From Micropruina sp. (GTDB lineage: Bacteria > Actinomycetota > Actinomycetes > Propionibacteriales > Propionibacteriaceae), in the NCBI GenBank assembly GCA_016716635.1, contig JADJVZ010000011.1, forward strand, positions 434,001-498,000: DNA of 64,000 bases. Reading direction: 5' to 3'. Below are positions 16,771-25,850 of this stretch, piece after piece (the stretch's first letter is position 1; the number at the start of each line of letters is the position of its first letter). A program made the translations under genes and the position numbers. A model generated the notes under the pieces. The model saw only the letters and a program-made list of their open reading frames with translations. It did not search any database and was not told the DNA's origin.

Positions 16771-16836
16771 CCTTGCTGGCGGTCGGCGTCTTTGCTGGCG
16801 ACATAGCGCCAGCAAAGACGCCTAGCGCCAGCAAGG
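16771..16836. repeat. Long hairpin built from four TTGCTGGCG units
   Basis: Two 30-nt arms (16771-16800 and 16807-16836) are complementary at 27 of 30 positions around a 6-nt loop. Each arm carries two copies of TTGCTGGCG with a 19-bp period (16773 and 16792, then inverted copies). The three unpaired positions are the spacer between units. It lies in the 283-bp convergent gap between lacZ and the LOG gene, where no gene is seen. It could act as a two-way terminator, but no T-tracts flank it. Confidence 0.85.
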
Positions 16837-16945
16837 TGGGCAGGAGAGACGAGTGGGACGGCGACGGTGAGCCGAACAACCCGTTCACCCCAAAACCCGC
16901 CCCTCCCCGGCGCTCAGCAGGTAGCGAATGAGGCGGCAGTAAGGG

Positions 16946-18034
16946 CTAGCCGACGAGGTCGAGTGCCTCATCGACGGTGTCGACCAGGTGGATCATCGGC
17001 GCCATCGGACGACCGTCCGCCAGCTTGTGCAACAGCGGCCATACCGGGACGCTGGTCGTCCAATACTCGCGACCCACCAGCACCATCGGGGCCACGGCGT
17101 CCGGGCTCGCGGCGTAGTAGTTGCTGGTGAGGGTGTCGAAGATTTCTTGGACGGTCCCGGCCGCGCCTTGGACGAACACCAACCCACCCCGGCACAGGCG
17201 CAGCAAGAAGTCCTCGCGCAGGGCATTGGCGAAGAACTTCGCGATATCGGTGGCGAAGGCGTTGGGCGGCTCGTGACCGTAGAACCAGGTCGGGACGCCG
17301 ATGCTGGGGTTCCCGCAGGGCCAGCGGTGCCGGACGTCGAACGCGGCCGCGGCCCAACCGTCGACGTCGGACGTGAAATCGGGGGAGGCGGCCAGCACCT
17401 CTAACGCGGCCGCCATGTCGTCCGCGGTGCCCTGGAGGGCCGCGCCCAGGTTCGCGGCCTCCATGGCTCCCGGACCACCGCCGGTCACGACGGTGAGCCC
17501 CCGCGCGGCCAGCGCGTGGCCCAGCCGGGCGGCATCGGCGTAGCCCGCCGAGCCGCGGGTGAGCGCGTGGCCACCCATGACCCCGACGATGGCGCGCGGG
17601 TGGGCGAGCGCCGGGAGTTCCTCCATGGCGTCGTGAATCGAATTGTCATGCAGCACGCACGCGAGTTGCGGCCCCAGTTCACCGGCCCGGGCCACCTCGC
17701 GGGACCAGCGATAGATGCGGGCGTCCAGCGTGGCCGCGTAACCGCCCTCGGCGAGCCCTGCATAGAGCTCCTCGGCGGCGTACAGCCGGGCCCGATAGGC
17801 CTCGAACGGCACGCTGGGCAGCTGCGGAAAGATCAGGGCCCCGCCGCGGCGCAGCCGACTCGCCAGGACGTCATCGATGGTGCAGCCGAGAAAGGTCGCT
17901 TCGCGGACGTCCACCCCCGCCAATAGCGTGTCTTGCCCCGTGAGATCCACGGCCTGGATGAAGCTTCCAGCCAGGCCCACACCAACGGCGAGGCGGTCGC
18001 GCAGCGCCTCCACGGACTCGATTTCAACGCTCAT
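16946..18034 (-). CDS. LOG-family (lysine decarboxylase-like) Rossmann protein
   Basis: A 362-residue cytoplasmic protein. The C-terminal two thirds carry the LOG-family fold: IVGVMGGHALTRG, then VTGGGPGAMEAANLGA, and a PGGxGTxxE-like VQGAAGTVQEIFD in which the first Gly pair is altered. LOG proteins are nucleotide hydrolases such as cytokinin-activating phosphoribohydrolases and PpnN-like nucleosidases. The N-terminal ~100 residues are of a type seen in long actinobacterial members. The ATG at 18034 (MSVEIES) is preferred because the upstream extension does not look coding. It is divergent from rseP. Precise activity is unknown. Confidence 0.8.
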   Translation of the reverse strand: MSVEIESVEALRDRLAVGVGLAGSFIQAVDLTGQDTLLAGVDVREATFLGCTIDDVLASRLRRGGALIFPQLPSVPFEAYRARLYAAEELYAGLAEGGYAATLDARIYRWSREVARAGELGPQLACVLHDNSIHDAMEELPALAHPRAIVGVMGGHALTRGSAGYADAARLGHALAARGLTVVTGGGPGAMEAANLGAALQGTADDMAAALEVLAASPDFTSDVDGWAAAAFDVRHRWPCGNPSIGVPTWFYGHEPPNAFATDIAKFFANALREDFLLRLCRGGLVFVQGAAGTVQEIFDTLTSNYYAASPDAVAPMVLVGREYWTTSVPVWPLLHKLADGRPMAPMIHLVDTVDEALDLVG

Positions 18035-18141
18035 GGTGCCCCGATTGAACCACGCCTTGGGCCGGATGAGAGACTGGACGGCGTGCAGCATGAGGTAGAA
18101 AACCGCGCGGGCCTCGCCCACGCAGAAACGGAGCGGGACGC

Positions 18142-19434
18142 ATGACCGACACGTTGGTGTCCATCGCGTTTGGGTTGCTCTTCTTCCTGCTCATCATCCT
18201 TTCCATCGTCGCGCACGAGTTCGGCCACTTTCTGCCGGGCAAGATCTTCAACGTCCGGATCACGGAGTTCTTCGTGGGCTTCGGTCCGAAGATCTGGTCG
18301 CGCAAGGTGGGCGAAACCGAGTACGGCATCAAATGGATCCTGCTGGGCGGCTACAACAAGCTGCTCGGTATGTACCCGCCGCGGCGCGAGGATGCACCGC
18401 CTGGTTGGCTCCAGAACTTGGCGGACGAAGCCCGTGCAGCGGAATGGGAAGACATTCGCAGAGCCGACCGCACCGCGAACCGTTTGGTCTACCAGCAAAA
18501 GACGTGGAAGAAGCTCGTCATCATGGCGGGTGGCATCACGATGAATCTGCTCATCGCGTTCCTGTGCTTCTTGTCGGTCGATGCGCTGTATGGGCAGTAC
18601 CGCCCGACCACCACCGTCCACGAGATCATGCCGTGCGTGCTGCGCGCCGACGCCAACTCGACTATCTGCGCAGCTTCTGACCCCAAGTCTCCGGCCGCCC
18701 AAGCCGGGATACAGGCTCAAGACGTGGTGGTGGCCTTCAATGGCACCGCGATCACCTCGCAACCGCAGTTGGGGGAGCTGATCCGCACCAACCTCGATCA
18801 CGAGGCCAGCATCGTGGTCGAGCGAGCGGGAGTCCGGACGACGCTGCCGACGGTCCACACGGTCATTGACGGCGTGCGGGATCCGGTTGATCCGAGCACC
18901 ATCATCTCGGCCGGGTGGCTCGGGGTGTATTTCGAGCAATCGCTCGTCAAGGGCGGTCCGGCTGAGGCTGCCTCGGACATGTGGACCCTCAGCAAGCAAT
19001 CGGTGGTGGCGATCGTCCAACTGCCGGTGAAGACCTACAACGTGGTCGTCAACATGGTGACCGGCAAGCCACGCGACCCCAACAGCCCGATGAGCATCGT
19101 CGGGGCCAGCGCCGCCGCGGGGCAGGTCGCCGCCTCGCCGCAGCTGGACGTCGGCGCCAAGGCCGCCACCTTCGGGCTGCTGCTCGGCTCACTCAACCTC
19201 TTCCTGGCCCTGTTCAACCTCGTGCCGCTGCCCCCGATGGACGGCGGCCACGTCGCCAGCGCGATCTATGAGTGGATTCGCCGCCAGGTAGCCCGGCTGC
19301 GGGGCAAGCCCGATCCAGGCCCGGCCGATACGGCCAAACTGCTTCCCGTGGCGTACGCCGTCGGTGCACTGTTGCTCTTGTGTGGCGCGGTGCTGATCGT
19401 GGCTGACATCCTGAGCCCGATCAAGATCTTGTAG
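18142..19434 (+). CDS. rseP: Site-2 intramembrane zinc metalloprotease (RseP/Rip1 type)
   Basis: A 430-residue membrane protease that cuts transmembrane segments of anti-sigma factors and other regulators. The zinc motif HEFGH is at 25-29 in the first helix, a PDZ domain lies at about 170-250 (AAQAGIQAQDVVVAFNG), and the third zinc ligand is in NLVPLPPMDGGH near the C-terminus. An extra hydrophilic loop of about 50 residues after GGYNKLLGMYP is common in actinobacteria. The gene is 12 nt upstream of ispG. The usual upstream partner dxr is absent from this window. Confidence 0.93.
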   Translation: MTDTLVSIAFGLLFFLLIILSIVAHEFGHFLPGKIFNVRITEFFVGFGPKIWSRKVGETEYGIKWILLGGYNKLLGMYPPRREDAPPGWLQNLADEARAAEWEDIRRADRTANRLVYQQKTWKKLVIMAGGITMNLLIAFLCFLSVDALYGQYRPTTTVHEIMPCVLRADANSTICAASDPKSPAAQAGIQAQDVVVAFNGTAITSQPQLGELIRTNLDHEASIVVERAGVRTTLPTVHTVIDGVRDPVDPSTIISAGWLGVYFEQSLVKGGPAEAASDMWTLSKQSVVAIVQLPVKTYNVVVNMVTGKPRDPNSPMSIVGASAAAGQVAASPQLDVGAKAATFGLLLGSLNLFLALFNLVPLPPMDGGHVASAIYEWIRRQVARLRGKPDPGPADTAKLLPVAYAVGALLLLCGAVLIVADILSPIKIL

Positions 19435-19446
19435 AAGGGACGTCCC

Positions 19447-20589
19447 ATGACGATCAACCTCGGAATGCCGCAGGCACCTCTGCCGGTCTTGGCCCCCCGC
19501 CGCCCCACCCGTCGGATCAATGTCGGCTCGGTCCCGGTCGGTGGCGGCGCACCCGTCTCCGTGCAGTCGATGACCACGACGAAGACCACCGATATCAATG
19601 GCACGCTGCAGCAGATTGCCGAGCTCACGGCGACCGGTTGTGACATCGTCCGCGTGGCCGTGCCGAGCCAAGACGACGCGGATGTGCTGCACATCATCGC
19701 CAAGAAGAGCCGCATCCCGGTGATCGCCGACATCCACTTCAACCCGAAGTACGTGTTTGCGGCCATCGACGCGGGCTGTGCTGCCGTGCGGGTGAACCCG
19801 GGCAACATCAAGGCGTTCGACGACAAGATCGCCGAGATCGCCAAGGCGGCCACCGACGCCGGCGTGAGCCTGCGGATCGGCGTGAACGCGGGCTCCCTTG
19901 ATCCGCGCATCATGAAGAAGTACGGGTCGGCGACGGCGGAGGCGCTCGTCGAATCGGCTCTGATGGAGGCGGCACTCTTCGAAGAGGTGGGGTTCCGCGA
20001 CTACAAGATTTCGGTCAAGCATCACGACCCGGTCGTCATGGTGAACGCCTATCGGCAGCTCTCTGCCGCCACCGACGTGCCGCTGCACCTGGGCGTCACC
20101 GAGGCGGGCCCGATGATGCAGGGCACCGTGAAATCGTCCCTCGCGTTCGGCATCCTGCTCGCCGAGGGCATCGGCGACACCATCCGCGTCTCCCTGTCCT
20201 CCCCGCCCATCGAAGAGGTCAAGGTCGGCACCAAGCTTCTCGAGGCCATGAACCTGCGACCGCGGCAGCTCGAAATCGTCTCGTGCCCGGGGTGCGGTCG
20301 GGCCCAGGTGGACATCTGGGGGCTCGCGGACGAGGTCACGGCGGGCCTGGAGGGCATGACCGTCCCGCTCCGTGTCGCCGTGATGGGGTGCGTCGTCAAC
20401 GGTCCGGGGGAGGCCCGCGAGGCCGACCTCGGCGTGGCGGCCGGCAACGGCAAGGGTCAGATCTTCGTCAAGGGCGAAGTGCTCAAGACCGTCCCCGAGT
20501 CCGAAATCGTGGCCACCCTGATCGAGGAGGCGAACCGCCTGGCTGCCGAGTCGGGTGAGCTCGGCTCCCCGCAGGTCGTCATCGCCTGA
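19447..20589 (+). CDS. ispG: 4-Hydroxy-3-methylbut-2-enyl diphosphate synthase (flavodoxin)
   Basis: A 380-residue 4Fe-4S enzyme of the MEP isoprenoid pathway that converts MEcPP to HMBPP. It has the TIM-barrel N-terminus (VQSMTTTKTTD, VRVAVPSQDDAD) and the cluster-binding C-terminal domain with SCPGCGR and MGCVVNGPGEA. The ATG follows GAAGGGACG. It is in one operon with rseP, and its stop is 16 nt before the GNAT start. The enzyme implies that the rest of the MEP pathway, including dxr, exists elsewhere. Confidence 0.96.
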   Translation: MTINLGMPQAPLPVLAPRRPTRRINVGSVPVGGGAPVSVQSMTTTKTTDINGTLQQIAELTATGCDIVRVAVPSQDDADVLHIIAKKSRIPVIADIHFNPKYVFAAIDAGCAAVRVNPGNIKAFDDKIAEIAKAATDAGVSLRIGVNAGSLDPRIMKKYGSATAEALVESALMEAALFEEVGFRDYKISVKHHDPVVMVNAYRQLSAATDVPLHLGVTEAGPMMQGTVKSSLAFGILLAEGIGDTIRVSLSSPPIEEVKVGTKLLEAMNLRPRQLEIVSCPGCGRAQVDIWGLADEVTAGLEGMTVPLRVAVMGCVVNGPGEAREADLGVAAGNGKGQIFVKGEVLKTVPESEIVATLIEEANRLAAESGELGSPQVVIA

Positions 20590-20605
20590 GGATCTCGTCA
20601 CCCCC

Positions 20606-21430
20606 ATGGAGGTCCGCCAGCTTGCCCGCGAGGACGAACCACTCGCCCGTCGCCTCGTGGCCGCCGATCCGGTCTCACACGTCTTCGTGGCCGGACGCCT
20701 CGACGCCGGGCTACTCGACCGGCGGGTGCCCGGACGCCTCCTCGCCTACCCCGCGCATGACCCCCGCGCGCTGCTGCATGTGGGCTCTAACCTCGTGACC
20801 GTCTCCGCCGATCGGGAGGCCTGTCGCGCCTTCGCCGAGCAGCTTCCCGATCGTGGCGCCCTCAGCATCGTGGGTCCCAACGAGGAGGCCATGGCCCTGT
20901 GGGGCGCGTTGGGAGCCTCGTGGGGACGCGTGTGGTCTCATGTGCGCGAGGTGCGTCCCGCTCAGCCGGTGATGGTGCTGCGGGGCGAGCCCGCCGTGCC
21001 GTCGGATCCGCGAGTGCACCTGGCCACCTCGGGAGAGTTTGCGTCTTACTTCTCGGCCGCGGTCGACATGTACACCGAAGAGGTGGGCGCTGACCCGTTG
21101 GAGGGCAACGCGTGGGGTTATCGCCGCCACGTCCAAGGCCTCATCAGTGACCGGCACGCCTATGCGATCGTCCATGCGGGCCGGGTGGTCTTCAAGACCG
21201 ACGTGGGGAACGCCGCGGGTGGGGTGGCGCAGCTCCAGGGCGTGTGGATCGATCCGGAGTTTCGCGGGCGGGGTTGGGCGGCGCCAGCGGTAGCCGCGGT
21301 GTGTCGCCTGCTGGCGGGGCGCTTTCACACCATCTCGCTCTACGTTAATGACTTCAACGTGGCCGCTATTGCGACCTACCAGCGCGCGGGTTTTCGCTTC
21401 CACAACGAGTTCGCCACGGTGCTCTACTAG
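20606..21430 (+). CDS. DUF4081-GNAT N-acetyltransferase
   Basis: A 274-residue protein with an N-terminal DUF4081-like domain (about 1-130) and a C-terminal GNAT domain (about 135-274). The acetyl-CoA-binding stretch is IDPEFRGRGWAAPAVAAV (Q/RxxGxG/A-type), followed by LYVNDFNVAAIATYQRAGF. This two-domain form is typically found next to ispG in actinobacteria. The ATG at 20606 lies 16 nt after the ispG stop. The substrate is not known. The stop codon lies inside a perfect 15-bp hairpin. Confidence 0.85.
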   Translation: MEVRQLAREDEPLARRLVAADPVSHVFVAGRLDAGLLDRRVPGRLLAYPAHDPRALLHVGSNLVTVSADREACRAFAEQLPDRGALSIVGPNEEAMALWGALGASWGRVWSHVREVRPAQPVMVLRGEPAVPSDPRVHLATSGEFASYFSAAVDMYTEEVGADPLEGNAWGYRRHVQGLISDRHAYAIVHAGRVVFKTDVGNAAGGVAQLQGVWIDPEFRGRGWAAPAVAAVCRLLAGRFHTISLYVNDFNVAAIATYQRAGFRFHNEFATVLY

Positions 21431-21444
21431 AGCACCGTGGCGAA
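21410..21444. terminator. Perfect 15-bp hairpin containing the GNAT stop codon
   Basis: TTCGCCACGGTGCTC (21410-21424) pairs exactly with GAGCACCGTGGCGAA (21430-21444) around the loop TACTA. The TAG stop (21428-21430) is in the loop. It sits between two convergent genes and is probably a bidirectional terminator, although neither side has a T-tract. Confidence 0.7.
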
Positions 21445-21467
21445 TCGGTGGGGGTCGAGGGGCCTGC

Positions 21468-21788
21468 TCAGCCGAACAGGGACAACTTGTTGAACTGCTC
21501 AGCGAGCATGTAGTAGACCGTGACGCGGTTCTTGCGGTTCACTCCCTTGAGCTCCTCGCCGACCTTGGCGAGGGCGGCATCGAGAACATCGTCGGACTCG
21601 GTGAGGGCCAGCTTCTTCTTCATGAAGCCTTCGCGGACGCGATCGGTCTCGGACTTGTCCGAGAAGGAGACCAGCGATGAATCCACCCGCTGGAGGGCGA
21701 TTCCGCAGTGCTTGACGATCCCGGTGATGACCTTGTCGTCGGCGTTGGGACGGTACTTCTTGACGTCCGCAGCCCAATCGGTGGCCAT
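21468..21788 (-). CDS. DUF2853 family protein
   Basis: A 106-residue acidic and basic helical protein whose sequence follows the DUF2853 pattern closely: YRPNADDKVITGIVKHCGIAL, SSLVSFSDKSET, VREGFMKKKL and a C-terminal KNRVTVYYMLAEQF. The function of this family is unknown. The ATG at 21788 follows a near-perfect AGGAGG, suggesting strong expression. It is convergent with the GNAT gene and divergent from proS. Confidence 0.85.
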   Translation of the reverse strand: MATDWAADVKKYRPNADDKVITGIVKHCGIALQRVDSSLVSFSDKSETDRVREGFMKKKLALTESDDVLDAALAKVGEELKGVNRKNRVTVYYMLAEQFNKLSLFG

Positions 21789-22010
21789 GTGGTTCCTCCT
21801 TCTCGACCACAACCCTTGCGATCTGAGGCTCACATTAGGACTCGGGCGGGGCGTCGGCCAGATTCCGGCGATTTGGCGTCCGGCGTGTCGGACGGATTGA
21901 GACCGTGGTCGCATTCCCACGGCGACTGCGGGGGATATCCGTCCCCGCCGGGGGTTGGGGTCCGTGCCCGCTAGGATGACGGCGATCTAGTTCGGAGAGG
22001 AGTCCCGCTC

Positions 22011-23771
22011 GTGGTGACTCGCATGTCGCAGTTGTTCGTCCGTACCCTTCGCGACGATCCGGCCGACGCCGAGGTGGCGAGCCATCGGTGGCTCGTCCGC
22101 GCTGGCTACATCCGTCGCGTCGCCCCCGGCATCTACTCCTGGCTGCCGCTGGGGCTCAAGGTGATGGCCAAGGTCGAGCGGATCATCCGCGAGGAAATGG
22201 ACTCCATCGGGGCGCAGGAAGTGCGCTTCCCCGCCCTGCTGCCGCGCGAGCCTTACCAGGCCACGAACCGCTGGACGGAGTACGGGCCGAACCTCTTCAG
22301 GCTGCAGGACCGGAAGGGATCCGACTACCTGCTGGGCCCCACCCATGAAGAGATGTTCACTCTCATGGTGAAAGACCTGTACAGCTCGTACAAAGACCTG
22401 CCCTTGTCGCTGTACCAGATTCAGACCAAGTACCGCGATGAGGCGCGCCCCCGCGCGGGCCTGCTGCGCGGACGCGAGTTCGTGATGAAAGACAGCTACA
22501 GCTTCGACATCGATCAGGCCGGGCTGCAGGCCTCCTACGATGCCCACCGCGGCGCTTACATCAATATCTTCGACCGCCTCGGGCTCACGTACGTGATCGT
22601 CAAGGCCAACGCGGGTGCCATGGGCGGCTCGGCGTCCGAGGAGTTCCTCGCGGTGCTGGAGGCGGGCGAGGACACGTTCGTCCGTTCGCCCGGCGGCTAC
22701 GCGGCCAACGTGGAGGCCGTCCAGATCCAGTCCCCGGCGGCGATCGACGCCAGTGACGTGCCGCCGCCCAGCCCGCTGCCCTCCCCGAACGATCACACGA
22801 TCGACACCTTGGTGGCGCGCCTGAACGCCGAGCGGCCGCGGGCCGATCGCGCCTGGACAGGCGCCGACACGCTGAAGAACGTCGTGTTCATGCTCGTGGC
22901 GCCCGATGGCACGCGCACACCTCTCGTCGTCGGTCTGCCTGGTGACCGCGAGGTGGATCTGAAGCGCTTGGAGGCCGTGGTCGGCCCCGCTGAAGCGGTG
23001 CCCTTCGCAGACGCCGATTTCGAAAGCTATCCCGCGCTGGTCAAGGGCTTCATCGGCCCGCAGGTGCTGGGCGAGCGGTCTGAGTCGAAGGTGCGCTACC
23101 TCGTCGACCCCCGCGTCGTGCCGGGCACGCGCTGGGTTACGGGAGCCAACGAGCGTGACCTGCACGTCGTTGACCTGGTCTGTGGCCGCGACTTCACACC
23201 GGACGGCTACCTGGATGTCGCCGAGATCCGCGCCGGCGATCCGGCGCCAGACGGCTCTGGACCGTTGGAGTTGGCGCGCGGCATTGAGATGGGCCACATC
23301 TTCCAACTGGGCAAGAAGTACGCCGAGGCCCTCGGGCTCAAGGTGTTGGACCAGTCCGGACGCCTGACCACCGTGACCATGGGCTCCTATGGGGTCGGCG
23401 TCAGCCGCGCCGTGGCCGCCGTGGCCGAGAGCACCTGCGACGAGAAGGGGCTCGCCTGGCCGCGCCACCTGGCGCCGTTCGACGTGCTGATTGTGGCCAC
23501 GGGCAAGGACGCGGCCGTCTTCGAGGCGGCGACCACCTTGTCCATCGAGCTGGAGGCGTTGGGCATTGACGTCTTGTTGGACGACCGTCCGGCGTCACCG
23601 GGTGTGAAGTTCGCCGACTCCGAGATTCTCGGGATCCCCACGGTGGTCGTGGTCGGACGCGGCCTCGCCGATGGTGTGGTCGAGGTTCGTGACAGGGCTT
23701 CCGGTGAACGGACCACCGTCGCTGTATCGCTGGCCGCTACGGCCGTGGCGGATGCCATCAGAGGCGACTAG
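22011..23771 (+). CDS. proS: Prolyl-tRNA synthetase, bacterial type
   Basis: A 586-residue class II aminoacyl-tRNA synthetase. Motif 2 is in RDEARPRAGLLRGREFVMKDSYSFD. The central insertion (about 225-390) is a YbaK-like editing domain that clears Ala-tRNA(Pro). Motif 3 is in MGSYGVGVSRAVAAV, followed by the anticodon-binding domain. GTG 22011 is favoured because GGAGAGGAG ends 8 nt before it. In-frame GTG 22014 and ATG 22023 are further from that site. The gene stands alone between DUF2853 and the ATP-grasp gene. Confidence 0.95.
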   Translation: MVTRMSQLFVRTLRDDPADAEVASHRWLVRAGYIRRVAPGIYSWLPLGLKVMAKVERIIREEMDSIGAQEVRFPALLPREPYQATNRWTEYGPNLFRLQDRKGSDYLLGPTHEEMFTLMVKDLYSSYKDLPLSLYQIQTKYRDEARPRAGLLRGREFVMKDSYSFDIDQAGLQASYDAHRGAYINIFDRLGLTYVIVKANAGAMGGSASEEFLAVLEAGEDTFVRSPGGYAANVEAVQIQSPAAIDASDVPPPSPLPSPNDHTIDTLVARLNAERPRADRAWTGADTLKNVVFMLVAPDGTRTPLVVGLPGDREVDLKRLEAVVGPAEAVPFADADFESYPALVKGFIGPQVLGERSESKVRYLVDPRVVPGTRWVTGANERDLHVVDLVCGRDFTPDGYLDVAEIRAGDPAPDGSGPLELARGIEMGHIFQLGKKYAEALGLKVLDQSGRLTTVTMGSYGVGVSRAVAAVAESTCDEKGLAWPRHLAPFDVLIVATGKDAAVFEAATTLSIELEALGIDVLLDDRPASPGVKFADSEILGIPTVVVVGRGLADGVVEVRDRASGERTTVAVSLAATAVADAIRGD

Positions 23772-23869
23772 TCGCCGTGAACGAGCGCCGGGCACTCTGT
23801 GGTCCGGGCTCTCACGACAGCTGAGTTGCGCTACGGTCGTGCGCGATTCACCTTGACTAGAAAGTCGCC

Positions 23870-25069
23870 ATGACGACGTTTTGCATGATTTCGCCCGGGT
23901 TCCCCAACCCGAACGTGTACTTCTCGGAACACCTCGCCCTCAGTGGCGTGACGGTGCTGGGCATCGGAGACCAGGCCTTTGAGACGCTGCCGGAGCGCTT
24001 GCGCCGGGCGCTCACGGAGTATTACAAGGTCGACTCGCTGGAGGACTACGGCCAGGTCTACCGGGCGGCCGCCTACCTCGCGTACCGCCACGGCAAGCTC
24101 GACTGGATCGAATCCAACAACGAGTACTGGCTGGGGCTGGACGCCCACCTGCGCACCGACTTCAACGTCACGACGGGCCACGGCGCTCAGGCGACGCCGA
24201 TTATCCGCTCGAAGGCCGGCCAAAAGCAGATCTTCGAGAAGGCGGGTATCCCGACGGCCCGCCAGGCCCGCGTCACCGACGTCGAGTCCGCGCGCGGGTT
24301 CGCCACGGCCGTCGGGTACCCGCTGGTCGCCAAGCCCGAGTTCGGCATCGGAGCGGTCGGCGCCTCACGCTTGGACGAGGACGCCCAACTCGTCGACGTG
24401 ATCGGACGCGTGTCGGGTCGGTACGTGCTCGAGGAGTACGTCACCGGGACGATCGAAAGCTACGACGCGATCGTCGACGGGGCTGGCAACCCGGTTTTCG
24501 ACGGCGCCATCGCGTGGCCCCCGTCGGTGATGGACATCGTGAACGAGGATCTCGACCTCACCTACCGGATCCTCAAGGTTGTCCCCGAGGACCTGCGCGC
24601 CATGGGACGGGCTACGATCGCCGCGTTCGGCATGCGCAACCGGTTCGTCCACCTCGAGTTCTTCCGGCTGACCAAGGCGCGCGCCGGGCTCGGCGAGGTG
24701 GGGGACCTGGTGGCCCTGGAGGCCAACATGCGGCCGCCGGGCGGGGACACCCCCGACATGTACAACATCGCCCGCTCCACCGACGTCTACCAGATCTACG
24801 CCGACCTGGTGACCGGACGAGATTCGGGCACCGCCGCCCGCGCCAATGACACGGCCCAGTTCTGCGTCTACGCCGGACGCCGGGATCATCACCACTACCG
24901 GGTGCCCCGCGAGGAACTCATGGCGCGGTACGGCAAGCTGATCGTCCGCACTGGCCGTCAGCCCGAGATGTTCGTCCCGCAGATGGGCAACGAGTTCTTC
25001 CTGCTCCGCACCCCTGACCAGACCGTCGCGGATGCCTTCGTGGCCGACGCCCTGGATCGGGCGTCCTGA
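23870..25069 (+). CDS. ATP-grasp carboxylate-amine ligase-like protein
   Basis: A 399-residue protein with the ATP-grasp fold: a small N-terminal domain, then IIRSKAGQKQIFEKAGIPTARQ, the ATP-binding GYPLVAKPEFGIGAVGAS, and the metal-binding VALEANMRPPGGDTPDMYN near the end. ATP-grasp ligases form an acyl-phosphate and join a carboxylate to an amine or similar nucleophile. The substrate is unknown. The next gene, a serine esterase, starts 1 nt after its stop, so the two almost surely act together. It is not a known biotin carboxylase, D-Ala ligase or PurK by motif context. Confidence 0.82.
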   Translation: MTTFCMISPGFPNPNVYFSEHLALSGVTVLGIGDQAFETLPERLRRALTEYYKVDSLEDYGQVYRAAAYLAYRHGKLDWIESNNEYWLGLDAHLRTDFNVTTGHGAQATPIIRSKAGQKQIFEKAGIPTARQARVTDVESARGFATAVGYPLVAKPEFGIGAVGASRLDEDAQLVDVIGRVSGRYVLEEYVTGTIESYDAIVDGAGNPVFDGAIAWPPSVMDIVNEDLDLTYRILKVVPEDLRAMGRATIAAFGMRNRFVHLEFFRLTKARAGLGEVGDLVALEANMRPPGGDTPDMYNIARSTDVYQIYADLVTGRDSGTAARANDTAQFCVYAGRRDHHHYRVPREELMARYGKLIVRTGRQPEMFVPQMGNEFFLLRTPDQTVADAFVADALDRAS

Positions 25070-25070
25070 G

Positions 25071-25817
25071 GTGGAGATCAGCTACCACAAGGACTACTCC
25101 CACGTGCTCGGGCGCGACATGGAACTGAAGGTCTACGGGCATGCCGGGCGTCCGTGCTTGGTGTTTCCCTGTCAGGCCGGTCGGCCGTGGGATTTCGAGA
25201 ACTTCGGCATGGTCAGCGTGCTGGCGCCCTGGGTCGACGCGGGGTTGTTGCGGCTGTTCTGCGTGGATTCCCTCGACGACGAGAGCCTGTCGGGCCACGG
25301 CGACCCCGGTGCCCGCGCTTGGCAGCTTGAGCAGTACCACCATTACGTGGCTGGCGAGGTGCTGCCCCGGATGCTGACGTGGGGCGGCGCCTCGGACGCC
25401 ACGGCCATGGTGATGGGCACGTCCGCGGGCGGCCTGCATGCCGCCATCAGCATCTTCCGTCGCCCCGACCTGTTCGACACCATGATCTGGCTCTCGGGGT
25501 TGTTTGACACCCGCCACTATTTCGGCGAATGGCGGGACGCCACGTTGTACGAGAACTCCCCGTTGGACTTTGTCTCGGGGCTCCCGAACGATCACCCGTG
25601 GCTCGACCGCTATCGGCAGCGGACGCTGATCGCCGCCGCCGGGCAGGGCGACTGGGAGGAGGAGGCCCTAGCCTCGATGCGGGCGATGGACACCTTGCTC
25701 GCAGGGCGCGGCATCCCCGCGACGTTCGACTACTGGGGTCACGATGTGCCCCACGATTGGCCGTCGTGGCAGCGCATGATCGCCCACTTCATGGGCAAGC
25801 TCCTGCCGCTGGAGTGA
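25071..25817 (+). CDS. Alpha/beta-hydrolase esterase (COG4947-like)
   Basis: A 248-residue alpha/beta hydrolase without a signal peptide. The nucleophile Ser is in MGTSAGGLHA, a GxSxG elbow. A catalytic His is likely in YWGHDVPHDW near the C-terminus, with an Asp between them. The opening, SYHKDYSHVLGRDMELKVYGHAG, resembles the COG4947 esterase-like group. The GTG at 25071 directly follows the ATP-grasp stop. A purine-rich stretch is lacking, so translation probably depends on coupling. Substrate unknown. Confidence 0.82.
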   Translation: MEISYHKDYSHVLGRDMELKVYGHAGRPCLVFPCQAGRPWDFENFGMVSVLAPWVDAGLLRLFCVDSLDDESLSGHGDPGARAWQLEQYHHYVAGEVLPRMLTWGGASDATAMVMGTSAGGLHAAISIFRRPDLFDTMIWLSGLFDTRHYFGEWRDATLYENSPLDFVSGLPNDHPWLDRYRQRTLIAAAGQGDWEEEALASMRAMDTLLAGRGIPATFDYWGHDVPHDWPSWQRMIAHFMGKLLPLE

Positions 25818-25850
25818 GCCGACCCGACCGTGAGGCTCAGGCGGTGACGC

